DNA of 32,399 bases from Clostridia bacterium. Lineage in GTDB: Bacteria; Bacillota; Clostridia; Clostridiales; Clostridiaceae. The stretch spans positions 1 through 32,399 of the forward strand of contig JAAYTB010000172.1 in the NCBI GenBank assembly GCA_012523855.1, given 5' to 3'. Of the stretch, positions 25,357 to 32,399 are shown piece by piece. A program made the position numbers and the translations under genes. Within the stretch, counting starts at the first letter, position 1. Each line of letters starts with the position of its first letter. The notes under the pieces are model-generated. The model was not told the DNA's origin and searched no databases. It saw nothing but the letters and a program-made list of their open reading frames with translations.

Positions 25357-25911
25357 ATGAACACAGAAAATGTAAAAAAAAATATAGGAGTAAGGTTAAG
25401 AAGAATACAAGGACAGGTTAAAGGTATTGAAAAAATGGTGTCAGGAGAAGTATGCTGCAGGGACGTCCTAGTACAAATAGCAGCAGTTAGAGCAGCCAAT
25501 AATAAGGCTGGAGCTCTCCTCCTTAAGCACTTTGCAAAGAACTGCATGATCAGTGAAACTGGTGAAGATGCAAGTGAAAATGTAGATAGGCTTGTATCTA
25601 CCTTGTTGTTATTTTTAAGGAGTAATAACAAAAAGGAAAAGAAAACAAACTCAGATAATTTAAAAGAGGAAATAGTTAAAAGACTTCAGGAAATACAAGG
25701 TCAGGTAGAAGGCATAGAAAAGATGATTCAATGCGAAAGTTGTTGCCAAGAAATCCTTGTTCAGTTCGCTTCTGTTAGAGAGAACATTAATGAAGTAGGG
25801 GCTTTGTTGGTAGAAAACTATGCTCAAAGCTGCCTGATCAATGATGACGAAGAAGTTACTAATAAGAATATCGATGACTTAATATCCACCATGCTAGTCT
25901 TTTTAAAATAA
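25357..25911 (+). CDS. Tandem double-domain CsoR/CstR-family repressor
   Basis: The protein (184 aa) is two copies of the CsoR/FrmR (DUF156) domain in one chain: residues about 5-88 and 101-184, joined by a Lys/Asn linker. Each has RLRRIQGQVKGIEKM- or RLQEIQGQVEGIEKM-like helix 1, a Cys-Cys pair, VLVQIAAVR / ILVQFASVR and a second Cys. Canonical Cys positions are Cys34 and Cys63 in copy 1, Cys130 and Cys159 in copy 2. The His that completes the Cu(I) site in CsoR aligns with Phe59 (a His is shifted to 58) and Tyr155. Loss of that His with both Cys kept is the pattern of persulfide-sensing CstR proteins. Usual members are single domains of about 90 aa that assemble as tetramers; here two fused chains could replace four. 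No copper pump or sulfurtransferase gene is adjacent. Confidence 0.85.
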   Translation: MNTENVKKNIGVRLRRIQGQVKGIEKMVSGEVCCRDVLVQIAAVRAANNKAGALLLKHFAKNCMISETGEDASENVDRLVSTLLLFLRSNNKKEKKTNSDNLKEEIVKRLQEIQGQVEGIEKMIQCESCCQEILVQFASVRENINEVGALLVENYAQSCLINDDEEVTNKNIDDLISTMLVFLK

Positions 25912-26156
25912 AATTTACTTGCTACAAAGATCCCTTAGCTAAAGTTTTTTTCTTAACAAAAGCTATTGATTTAACTGTAATGATTCAACCATACATTTAT
26001 TTAAGGAAGAGAAACTTCATAATATTATTAAGTATGGGGAATAATTATAATAATAAAGTATTAAGAAATTACCCCATGAACCTAGTAGCAAAGCAGATTA
26101 AGTTGAAAAGTTACTTGGATTTTTCTTTTAAGCTAAGGGAAAGGAACAGTTGTGAT

Positions 26157-26381
26157 ATGGAGAATATGAACTTAGTTGATTATCTTGGTTATTTCGCTTC
26201 AATAATGATAGCAATTTCTTTTTTGATGAAATCCATTAATAAACTCCGTATTGTAAATATTATTGGTTTCACATGTTTTGTTATATATAGTGTAATTATT
26301 CGTGCTTGGCCAGTAGCCTTAATTAACTTTTTTAGTATTTGCATAAATGGATTTTATATATCACAGGGGGAAAATAAGTAG
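26157..26381 (+). CDS. Small membrane protein, YgjV-like
   Basis: A 74-aa protein with three membrane helices (about residues 6-22, 29-47 and 50-68), ending in a short polar tail. The sequence DYLGYFASIMIAISFLMKSI, then LRIVNIIGFTCFVIYSVII and WPVALINFFSICIN matches small YgjV-type inner-membrane proteins of unknown function. ATG 26157 is chosen because the conserved part starts there; AAGGA lies about 11 bases upstream. The frame extends back to 25980, but that extension has no family character and no ribosome binding site. A terminator follows. Confidence 0.65.
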   Translation: MENMNLVDYLGYFASIMIAISFLMKSINKLRIVNIIGFTCFVIYSVIIRAWPVALINFFSICINGFYISQGENK

Positions 26382-26418
26382 TTAATATTAACATTAGAAA
26401 TACAATTTAAATAGGCTG

Positions 26419-26465
26419 ATATCTTTAAGGAGGACAAATATTTTCACCTAAAGATATTTTTTTTA
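26419..26465 (+). terminator. Terminator after the YgjV-like gene
   Basis: ATATCTTTA (26419-26427) pairs with TAAAGATAT (26449-26457), extended by GG/CC across a one-base bulge, with a 16-base loop, followed by a long T-run (TTTTTTTTA). Confidence 0.65.
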
Positions 26466-26539
26466 TTACATTTTTAACAATAAAGTAAAAGACATATTGA
26501 CTAGCTACTTTATGGATAAAGGAAGAAAAAACCTGGCAA

Positions 26540-26575
26540 TTTATACAAAGATTATTATGTGGTATAATTTGTATA
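26540..26575 (+). promoter_or_regulatory. Promoter with flanking inverted repeat before the decayed regulator locus
   Basis: TATAAT (26563-26568) with extended TGG follows TTTATA (26540-26545) at 17 bases. TATACAAA (26542-26549) and TTTGTATA (26568-26575) are perfect 8-bp inverted arms with 18 bases between, one over the -35 and one at the -10. This looks like an operator-controlled promoter that still faces the pseudogenes, with a 94-base leader. Confidence 0.55.
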
Positions 26576-26661
26576 GGTGAATTATTTGGAATTATGTCAT
26601 ATGATTTTATTAATAGATTTTTTTGACTACATAGAAAATACTTTTTACGGAGGAATGTCAA

Positions 26662-27353
26662 ATGGCAAGATATGACTGCTTAATAGTAGACGATGAGGAA
26701 GCCCTATCACAAAGTACCTGTGAGTATTTTAACCTGTTCGGCATAAAAACAGCTTGGGTATGGGATAAAAAGGATGTTTTGATTTTTTATCAAAGAACAA
26801 GGTTGATTTGATACTGCTGGATATCAATTTGGGACAATCATCCGGCTTTGAAATTTGCAAGGATTTAAGAAAAACAATAGATATTCCCATTTTGTTTATA
26901 AGTGCAAGAGGAAGCGAGGATGATGTGCTCCTTGCACTAAATATCGGTGGAGATGATTATATTCAAAAGCCATATTCCTTGAGCATACTTATGGCAAAGG
27001 TTAAAACTGTTTTAAAAAGGTACGGATCCAGCCATGAAAGCATTATAAAGTTTGGACCTTTTTCTATTGATTTGGATAAATAAAAGCTTATGGTAGAGGG
27101 TAGGGAAATCAAGCTAAAGGCTCTGGAATAAAAACTTTTAGCATATTTGGTCCAAAACAAGAACCGGACCATTCCAAAAGAAGAGCTGTTTCTCAAGGTT
27201 TGGGGCGATGCCATCACAGGTGAGGTCACCTTGAATGTGCATGTTAGAAGACTTCGTGAAAAGATAGAGAAAAACCCCAACCAGCCTCAGTATATTAAAA
27301 CAGTTTGGGGTACAGGCTATGTATTTGAAGTAGGAGAAGGCCATGAAGATTAA
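26662..27353 (+). pseudogene. Decayed OmpR-family response regulator
   Basis: The locus starts well: GGAGG before ATG 26662 and MARYDCLIVDDEEALSQ with the acidic pocket DDE. After about 48 codons the frame shifts (TGA near 26808) and continues in another frame with LLDINLGQSSGFEI (phosphoacceptor Asp), ISARGSEDDVLLAL and YIQKPYS (conserved Lys). Two in-frame TAA stops follow, at 27081-27083 and 27129-27131. The same frame then gives the complete OmpR-type winged helix (KEELFLKVWGDAITGEVTLN, then RRLREKIEKNPNQP and VWGTGYVFEVG). One frameshift and two stops mean no full protein can be made. The kinase remnant overlaps its 3' end, as in an intact RR-HK operon. Confidence 0.88.
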
Positions 27354-27957
27354 AAGACTAGTAATTATGATGATGATTGTACTGTTAACTTTCATAAGTC
27401 TCGTGATTTTCGCCTTTAGATATAAGGGTAAAACTGAGAATGACCTGCCTGCAGTAAATGATATTGCTCAATCACTGGCAAAGGATTGGGACAGGTTACA
27501 AGACAAGGAGTTACCAGGCTTGAATTATAAAATAGATTATCTAGTCTTAGACAATGAAAACCGATTTGTTAAAGCCACAAGAAATGGGCTGAACAATGAT
27601 TTAAGTTCCGCAATACGGAATAGGGATACCATTGTTGATATCAAGTCAGAGGACAAGGTTCTTGGAAAATTAATAATTTATAACAATACAAACACCTTGT
27701 GGTTAAAATTTAGAAATTATCTCCTTGCTTTTACCTTTCTCATATTAGCAGCAGCTGCAATATTGTGCCTGCTATATTTTCTTTACATTGACAGGTCAAT
27801 TCTTCAGCCCTTTAGAAAGCTACAGAGCTTTGCTCGACACGTAGCAGAGGGCAACTTGGATATGCCCCTTGTTATGGACAAGGGCAATCTTTTCGGTGCC
27901 TTTACGGAAAGCTTTTTTTGTAGTCTTGGTTTCCTTTATGTCTGCAAGGCGTATTAA
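27343..27957 (+). pseudogene. Truncated sensor histidine kinase fused out of frame to ABC permease
   Basis: The N-terminal half of a sensor kinase is readable: membrane helix 1 (about residues 5-25), an extracellular part of about 95 residues, membrane helix 2 (about 122-148), then the start of HAMP (RSILQPFRKLQSFARHVAEG). At a run of seven T (27913-27919), right after GNLFGAFTES, the sequence changes into an ABC permease read in another frame, and the kinase frame ends at 27957 after about 14 meaningless residues. The phosphoacceptor His domain and the ATPase domain are absent. A deletion joined kinase and permease and also removed any ABC ATPase gene that lay between. Confidence 0.85.
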
Positions 27958-29074
27958 GAAACTGAATCCAATCGTAGCTTTAAGAGGAGGAATAATAACA
28001 CACAGCTTCCGCAGGAATCATGTACCCCTCGATAAACAAAAAGGAAGCCTTCCCTTTGTTCTGGCAATTAAACTGATGCTACAAAACATGAAACAGAGCA
28101 TAATGGTAGGGATAATATTCACAGTTGTTTCCTTTATAAGCAGTTTTAGACCCTGCTATGGATAGTAAATCCCTTATGGAAGATATTAAAAAACTCAAGG
28201 ATGTAAGAAAGGCCCAATTTATTGATACAACAATGGTGAAAACAGGCAGCTACCAGGTTGCTGCATATGTAATGGAGGAGTACTCCGGGAAAGAAACCAA
28301 TACTGTATATGAAGGCAGATATCCCATACACAGTAATGAAACTGCCATTGCAGGATACTTAGCAAAGGAGCTAAACAAAGCTATAGGTGATACTATTACG
28401 CTGCAAGTCAATGATAAAGAATATGACTATATTATCACAGGCTTTTCCCAGGGCTCCTATAGGGGCGATATGAGTATAGTCTACTTAAGGCGAGATGGTA
28501 TTATAAAGATTGAACCAACCTTTAAGCAGCAAAACCTGCAAATATATCTCCAGGATGGTATTAAATCAGAGGAATTTAAGACTGAGCTTGAAAAGCTTTA
28601 TGGTAATTCCATAGTGCAAACCATTGATATGGACAAAGAATTCATACAGGCAATAGGTCTATACACATCCATAGTATCAAAGGTTGGTGTTACAATACTA
28701 GTTATTACAATACTTGTGGTTATGCTTGTGCTGTATTTTGTCATTAATTCTTCAGTAATCAGAAAGAAGCATGAGCTAGGAATACAAAAGGCACTGGGTT
28801 TCACAACCCTACAACTTAGGAACCAGATTTCCCTAGGACTTCTGCCCTCTGTTATCATAGGGGTACTCCTAGGAAGCTTACTAGGAGCCACTCAAACCAA
28901 TTCATTGATGACTATGGTACAGAGTGCTATGGGAATTATGAGGGCAAATTATATGGTACCTTGCTCTGGATTATAGTCTTTGGTGCTTGTATAGTCTTAA
29001 TATCCTATTTAATTTCCATGTTCATAACCTATCGTATACGTAAGATTAGTGCATATTGTATGGTCAGTGAATAA
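27914..29074 (+). pseudogene. Remnant of FtsX-type ABC transporter permease
   Basis: From 27914 the frame FFVVLVSFMSARRIKKLNP, then IVALRGG, is the end of an FtsX-like domain of a large MacB/FtsX-class permease. Near 28138-28150 one base change shifts the frame (AVLDPAMDSKS continues in the next frame), through an extracellular domain and a second FtsX domain (KKHELGIQKALGFTTLQLRN). A second shift near 28960 gives the final helix (LWIIVFGACIVLISYLISMF) to the true stop at 29072-29074. The 5' part is missing. Together with the regulator and kinase it looks like a former two-component-controlled ABC efflux or peptide-response system. Codon use looks somewhat richer in C/G endings than neighbours, which may mean foreign origin. 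Confidence 0.82.
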
Positions 29075-29223
29075 TGATAGGGATTTGAATTATATCACTT
29101 ACTACCTAAGGGAACATATATTAAATATATAGCCTATATGGTTAAATTCCAAATTTCTTAACACGTTTTAAATTTTGGACTCTTTAATTATAATATTTTT
29201 AATCAAAAGAAGGAGCAGGAAAC

Positions 29224-29562
29224 ATGGGAAGTAAGAATGATAATGGAGCCCAGAAAAATAATTCAAGTAATTGCAGCACGAATAACCCTGAAAATCCCTT
29301 AGTTGAGTTCTTTTTTTCTTTGCCACCTAAGCAATTTTCACTACTATCTTCCATACTAGGTATTCTTCTGCTAAAAGATTTAGATTTAGATCAGCAAAAC
29401 TCCCTTGGAAATTTTCTTGTTAATGTTGGTACAAATATTTTAACAGCGGCTGGCCAGGGACAATTACTGCAAAGTCAAAAATCGCAAAATGATGAATTAC
29501 GAAAGAAAATTGAAAGATTGAAAAAACAGATATTTTTACTGGAAGAGGAATTGGATAAATAA
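29224..29562 (+). CDS. Hypothetical 112-aa coiled-coil protein
   Basis: I do not recognise this protein. It has a polar Asn/Ser-rich N-terminus (about residues 1-25), a central hydrophobic region (about 27-75, LLSSILGILLLKDLDLDQQN, then GNFLVNVGTNILTAAGQGQ) and a C-terminal heptad coiled coil (about 85-112, NDELRKKIERLKKQIFLLEE). No signal peptide or full membrane helix is clear. AAGGAG lies 8 bases before the ATG, and TATAAT at 29189-29194 may be its -10 box. A terminator follows at 29673. The design (short hydrophobic patch plus coiled coil) would suit an oligomeric structural protein, but this is only a description. Confidence 0.65.
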   Translation: MGSKNDNGAQKNNSSNCSTNNPENPLVEFFFSLPPKQFSLLSSILGILLLKDLDLDQQNSLGNFLVNVGTNILTAAGQGQLLQSQKSQNDELRKKIERLKKQIFLLEEELDK

Positions 29563-29672
29563 AAATACCAACATAAATTGTTAAAATTTGAATATAGATT
29601 TCATTAGCCTTCAATAGGTATATTGTGGTTATTGATAAAAAGTGAGCACTTATCTTAATAAAACAAACTGAC

Positions 29673-29713
29673 AAGGAATCTCTTATTAATACTAGGAGAT
29701 TCCTTCTTATTTT
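29673..29713 (+). terminator. Terminator after the coiled-coil protein gene
   Basis: AAGGAATCTC (29673-29682) pairs perfectly with GAGATTCCTT (29696-29705), 13-base loop, followed by CTTATTTT. Confidence 0.72.
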
Positions 29714-29767
29714 ATCTGTTTATCTATAAAGTTCATTGCTCCTAAAACCTTGTTTCCTAAAAAGTCC

Positions 29768-29796
29768 TTGACACATTGTAAGAAAGATGTAATAAT
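29768..29796 (+). promoter_or_regulatory. Promoter of the nitroreductase gene
   Basis: Perfect TTGACA (29768-29773), 17 bases, AATAAT (29791-29796; five of six). This would give a leader of about 120 bases. Confidence 0.65.
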
Positions 29797-29824
29797 AAAA
29801 TTACACAAGGTAACAAAAGGTAAC
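29788..29824. promoter_or_regulatory. Operator-like dyad and direct repeat at nitroreductase promoter
   Basis: TGTAAT-AATAAA-ATTACA (29788-29805) is a perfect 6-bp dyad covering the -10 box. It is followed by two copies of AAGGTAAC (29807-29814 and 29817-29824), 10 bases apart, about one helical turn. Such a layout suits a dimeric repressor of a redox or drug-responsive gene; the regulator is not identified. Confidence 0.45.
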
Positions 29825-29923
29825 TAAATATAAAAATGGCATCAAGTGAATAAAAATAATAAATTGTTTAATAATATAAAATAAAGAAGTTTAAAGAAAA
29901 AGTAGTTGGAAGAGGGATATAAT

Positions 29924-30544
29924 ATGACTGACTTTTTAGAAGTTGTAAGGGAAAGAAGATCAGCTAATAAATTTATTAAAGATATCAAAATACCTAGAGA
30001 AGATTTTAATGAGATTTTTAGAGATCTTTCGCTGGCACCGTCAGCATTTAATTTACAGCATGCCAGATACTATGTTGTAGAGGATAAATCTCTAATGGAT
30101 AAAGTTTATGAAGCTGCCTTCAAGCAGTATAAGATTAAAACTGCTTCAGCAACAATAATAGTTACAGGAGACAAGAAGGCTTATTTATCTGCCGATAAAA
30201 TTCTTGAAGGCTGCATGTTTCTTGGAATGATTGATAAGGCTGAGTTTCAAATAATGATTAATACTATTCATAGCCTCTATGAAGGATGGGGAGAAGGCTT
30301 TAGGCATGATGATGCTATTAGAAATGCATCACTATCTGCAATGATGTTCATGCTATTGGCAAAAAATAAAGATTGGGATACATGTCCAATGATATATTTT
30401 GATAAAGATAAAATAAGCCAATTGTTAAATATTCCAGAAAATGAAGTGCCCGTTTTGATGATTACCATGGGTAAAATGGACAAAAGCAGCAATAAAATTC
30501 GTGGTTATAGAAAACCAGCTGGTGAGTTTGTGAAGTTTTATTAA
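29924..30544 (+). CDS. Nitroreductase-family flavoprotein
   Basis: A 206-aa FMN-binding nitroreductase-fold protein. ATG 29924 is preferred to the TTG at 29906 because AGAGGG lies about 7 bases before it and MTDFLEVVRERRSANKF begins like the family. The FMN phosphate-binding start RERRSANKF and LAPSAFNLQHARYYVVED are present, as is a C-terminal GEVPVLMITMGK-like segment (NEVPVLMITMGKM). Substrates in the family include nitroaromatics, quinones and enones; which applies is unknown. The dioxygenase-like gene starts 25 bases downstream, suggesting an operon. Confidence 0.88.
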   Translation: MTDFLEVVRERRSANKFIKDIKIPREDFNEIFRDLSLAPSAFNLQHARYYVVEDKSLMDKVYEAAFKQYKIKTASATIIVTGDKKAYLSADKILEGCMFLGMIDKAEFQIMINTIHSLYEGWGEGFRHDDAIRNASLSAMMFMLLAKNKDWDTCPMIYFDKDKISQLLNIPENEVPVLMITMGKMDKSSNKIRGYRKPAGEFVKFY

Positions 30545-30569
30545 TTTAGTGTAAAAAGGAAGTGAAGAA

Positions 30570-31334
30570 ATGATTTCACCAATATTTGTATGTCACGGCG
30601 GACCTACTCTTGTTATTGAAAAAAATGAATATACAGATTTTCTTAAAGACTTAGGAAAAAAATTAAAACCCAAGGCTATAGTAATATTTACAGCCCATTG
30701 GGAAGATGAAATTACAACAATTTCATCTATAGAAAACACCTACGATATGATATATGACTTTTACGGTTTCCCAAAAGAACTATATTCTATAAAGTATCCT
30801 GCTAAAGGTTCTGTAGAAATAGCTTCAAAGTTGCAATCCTTATTAAAAACTAATGGTATTGAAAGCAAGTTAGATAAAAACAGAGGCCTGGATCATGGTG
30901 CTTGGGATGTACTTTATTTAATGTTTCCAAAGGCAGATATACCTGTTGTTCAAGTATCAGTAAATCCTGAATTGTCCATGGAAAAACAATATGACATAGG
31001 AAGAGCTATTAGTCAGCTAGGAAAAGAAGATATTTTAGTAATAGGAAGCGGTTCAACGGTTCATAACCTTGCTACAGTTGATTGGAATGCAGATAAAGTA
31101 GAAGAATGGGCAGTTGAGTTTGATAACTGGCTAATAGAAAAAGTGGAGAATAATGATAAGGAAGCCTTGTTTAACTATAGACAGATGGCGCCAAATGCAA
31201 AATTAGCAATTCCACGTGAGGAACACATAGTTTCTATGTTTATAGCTATGGGAAGCGGAAATAAAAACAAACCCAAGCTTTTACATCAAAGTTATGCCAA
31301 TGGGACTTTAAGCTATATATGCTTTGAGTTTTAA
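30570..31334 (+). CDS. DODA/LigB-type extradiol ring-cleavage dioxygenase-like protein
   Basis: A 254-aa protein of the class III (LigB) extradiol dioxygenase superfamily, closest in pattern to 4,5-DOPA dioxygenase / YgiD. The metal-site histidines are all there: His9 (FVCHGGPT), His43 (FTAHWE), His164 (GSGSTVHN), His218 (PREEHIV), and the probable acid-base His108 (GLDHGAWD). The length is usual. An oxygen-using enzyme is surprising in an anaerobe; it may work as an oxygen or catechol scavenger, or have another reaction. It lies in a row with a nitroreductase and a DsbA-like oxidoreductase. Confidence 0.87.
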   Translation: MISPIFVCHGGPTLVIEKNEYTDFLKDLGKKLKPKAIVIFTAHWEDEITTISSIENTYDMIYDFYGFPKELYSIKYPAKGSVEIASKLQSLLKTNGIESKLDKNRGLDHGAWDVLYLMFPKADIPVVQVSVNPELSMEKQYDIGRAISQLGKEDILVIGSGSTVHNLATVDWNADKVEEWAVEFDNWLIEKVENNDKEALFNYRQMAPNAKLAIPREEHIVSMFIAMGSGNKNKPKLLHQSYANGTLSYICFEF

Positions 31335-31418
31335 AAAACAGCATATATAATCGCAGAAATAGGAGAATTATTGACAAGAAAATTGGTGCAATTGAACTTA
31401 TTAAGAGTTTTACTTGAA

Positions 31419-31448
31419 TTGAAAAGAGAGTAATTAAATATTTATATA
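31419..31448 (+). promoter_or_regulatory. Possible promoter of the DsbA-like gene
   Basis: TTGAAA (31419-31424), 18 bases, TATATA (31443-31448). The match is modest. A TTGACA at 31371-31376 also exists, but no -10 box follows at the right distance. Confidence 0.3.
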
Positions 31449-31490
31449 AGGAGTATTCATATTATTCAAGTAAAAAGGAGATGGTGAATT

Positions 31491-32396
31491 ATGGAATATA
31501 AAAAAGTTGAAATTATAGAATTTACAGATCCAGCTTGCACTTGGTGTTGGGGTAGTGAACCTATTTTACGAAAACTTGAAACCCTATATGAAGGAAATTT
31601 AGAAGTTAACTTTATTATGGGTGGCTTAGTTGAAGATATAAAAAACTTTAGCGATGCTTGGAATGGAATAGGTGGAGAACTAGGGGAGGTAAATAGGCAG
31701 ATAGCAGACCATTGGCTTGAAGCTTCAAAAAGACATGGTATGCCAGTTGAGGTAAATGGTTTTAAATTATTTACTGAAGAAACCTCTTCAACTTATCCAA
31801 TGAATATAGCATTTAAAGCAGCACAATTTCAAAGCAATGATTTAGCAAAGAAGTTCTTAAGAAGAATCCGTGAAGCAGTAGCAGCGGAAGCCATAAATGC
31901 AAATAAGACAGAGGTATTGATAGAATTAGCATCTGAATGTGGCTTGGATATTGGAAAGTTTATGGAAGCTTTCAATGATGGAAGAGCAGAAAAGGCTTTT
32001 AGAGAGGATTTGGCAATAACTAGAACCCATAGAGTGCACGGTTTCCCATCCTATTTAGTAAAAACCAACGACGGAAAATCATTGTCTTTAAGAGGTTTTC
32101 AATCCTATGAGACTTTTAAAGCAGTTATAGATCAGCTTACTAATAATGAATTAAAAGCTAAAAATATTGAAAGAACTGAAGAAAATATAATGGCCTTTAT
32201 TAATAAATATGAAAGAGTTGCTACAGTAGAAATTTCATTAACTTTCAACCTTTCAGAAGCTGAGCTTGAAGAAGTTTTGGAAAGCCTAAAAGCTCAAAAA
32301 TTAATTAAAGTATCTAAAGCAGGTAATGGTTACTTTATAACAGCTAGCAGTAATCCTTTAGTTTGTGATCCAAGTTCTGGAGTATGTTATATTTAG
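31491..32396 (+). CDS. FrnE-like DsbA-family protein with C-terminal extension
   Basis: A 301-aa thioredoxin-fold protein of the DsbA/FrnE type. The redox motif is CTWC (Cys16, Cys19) in FTDPACTWCWGSEP, followed by FIMGGLVEDI, STYPMNIAFKAAQ, RRIREAVAAEAIN and the cis-Pro loop VHGFPSYLV. No signal peptide is present, so it acts in the cytoplasm. From about residue 235 there is an added region that looks like a small winged helix (LTFNLSEAELEEVLESLKAQ, then KLIKVSKAGNGYFI), and the last residues hold a second Cys pair (VCDPSSGVC). An AAAAGGAG site precedes the ATG. Possible roles include disulfide or dithiol repair, or adaptor-like binding as in SpxH/YjbH relatives. Confidence 0.85.
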   Translation: MEYKKVEIIEFTDPACTWCWGSEPILRKLETLYEGNLEVNFIMGGLVEDIKNFSDAWNGIGGELGEVNRQIADHWLEASKRHGMPVEVNGFKLFTEETSSTYPMNIAFKAAQFQSNDLAKKFLRRIREAVAAEAINANKTEVLIELASECGLDIGKFMEAFNDGRAEKAFREDLAITRTHRVHGFPSYLVKTNDGKSLSLRGFQSYETFKAVIDQLTNNELKAKNIERTEENIMAFINKYERVATVEISLTFNLSEAELEEVLESLKAQKLIKVSKAGNGYFITASSNPLVCDPSSGVCYI

Positions 32397-32399
32397 TAA

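Larger units (their letters stand above)
29563..29923. other. 361-base intergenic region
   Basis: No coding frame stands out here. It holds a terminator (29673-29713), then a TTGACA promoter with a dyad over its -10 region and a direct repeat, all described separately. The first 110 bases after the coiled-coil gene show nothing I can name. Confidence 0.6.

Noticed and set aside
25980-26156. Upstream extension of the YgjV-like gene
   Set aside because: No ribosome binding site at 25980; the 59 extra residues are not conserved-looking and are rich in Asn/Tyr/Lys from AT-rich spacer, while the family start fits 26157.
26425-26661. 78-codon minus-strand frame before the response regulator remnant
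   Set aside because: It covers a terminator and a promoter, has an unlikely composition and lacks a ribosome binding site.
28598-28891. 97-codon minus-strand frame in the permease remnant
   Set aside because: It is the antisense of the second FtsX domain, whose coding character is clear on the plus strand.
31371-31399. Promoter from TTGACA at 31371
   Set aside because: No acceptable -10 box lies 16-18 bases downstream.
1-32399. tRNA, rRNA, CRISPR array, insertion sequence or prophage genes
   Set aside because: None was recognised on reading both strands; short RNAs without known motifs could have been missed.

Overview
The window is a low-GC, AT-rich stretch of a spore-forming anaerobic Firmicute, most likely Clostridium sensu lato. 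Support comes from strong AGGAGG-type ribosome binding sites, TTGACA/TATAAT promoters, a bofC-type sporulation gene directly before ruvA, a SCIFF (six-cysteine) ranthipeptide pair beside secDF, and an oxygen-independent HemZ. No rRNA, tRNA, CRISPR array, insertion sequence or prophage gene was seen.

Layout. 1-5550: end of hflX, a small zinc-ribbon protein, a MocR/GntR-aminotransferase regulator, a YigZ/IMPACT protein, the YebC regulator, an unknown 94-aa protein and a BofC-like membrane-anchored protein. 5551-14300: a housekeeping run of ruvA-ruvB-queA-tgt-yajC (Holliday junction migration, queuosine tRNA modification, Sec accessory), a TIGR04086-type membrane protein, the ranthipeptide precursor scfA (too short for normal ORF calling) and its radical SAM maturase scfB, then secD-secF with their own promoter. 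14300-23800: a RecJ-like DHH protein that has lost its catalytic residues and its C-terminal half, apt, then rel-dtd-MBL hydrolase-hemZ-hisS-aspS, which looks like one transcription unit beginning at a very good promoter and closed by a terminator after aspS.

23800-32399 is more variable. It holds a minus-strand secreted protein of unknown function, a PHP-type histidinol phosphatase, a tandem-domain CsoR/CstR-like repressor with a candidate operator at its own promoter, a YgjV-like small membrane protein, and a decayed response regulator/sensor kinase/ABC permease locus in which a deletion has joined the kinase HAMP region to the middle of the permease. An unknown coiled-coil protein and a possible redox or xenobiotic-defence group (nitroreductase, DODA-type extradiol dioxygenase, FrnE-like DsbA thioredoxin-fold protein) follow.

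The most noteworthy items are: (1) the scfA-scfB ranthipeptide system, with two stem-loops between peptide and maturase; (2) the catalytically dead half-RecJ; (3) the fused double CsoR-like repressor in which the usual metal-binding His position is Phe or Tyr in both halves, with a TATAC-GGG-GTATA palindrome at its promoter; (4) the deletion-fusion remnant of a two-component/ABC system behind a promoter that still looks intact; (5) a stem-loop predicted at the extreme 5' end of the rel mRNA. Most gene calls are firm. Regulatory calls rest on pattern reading alone.
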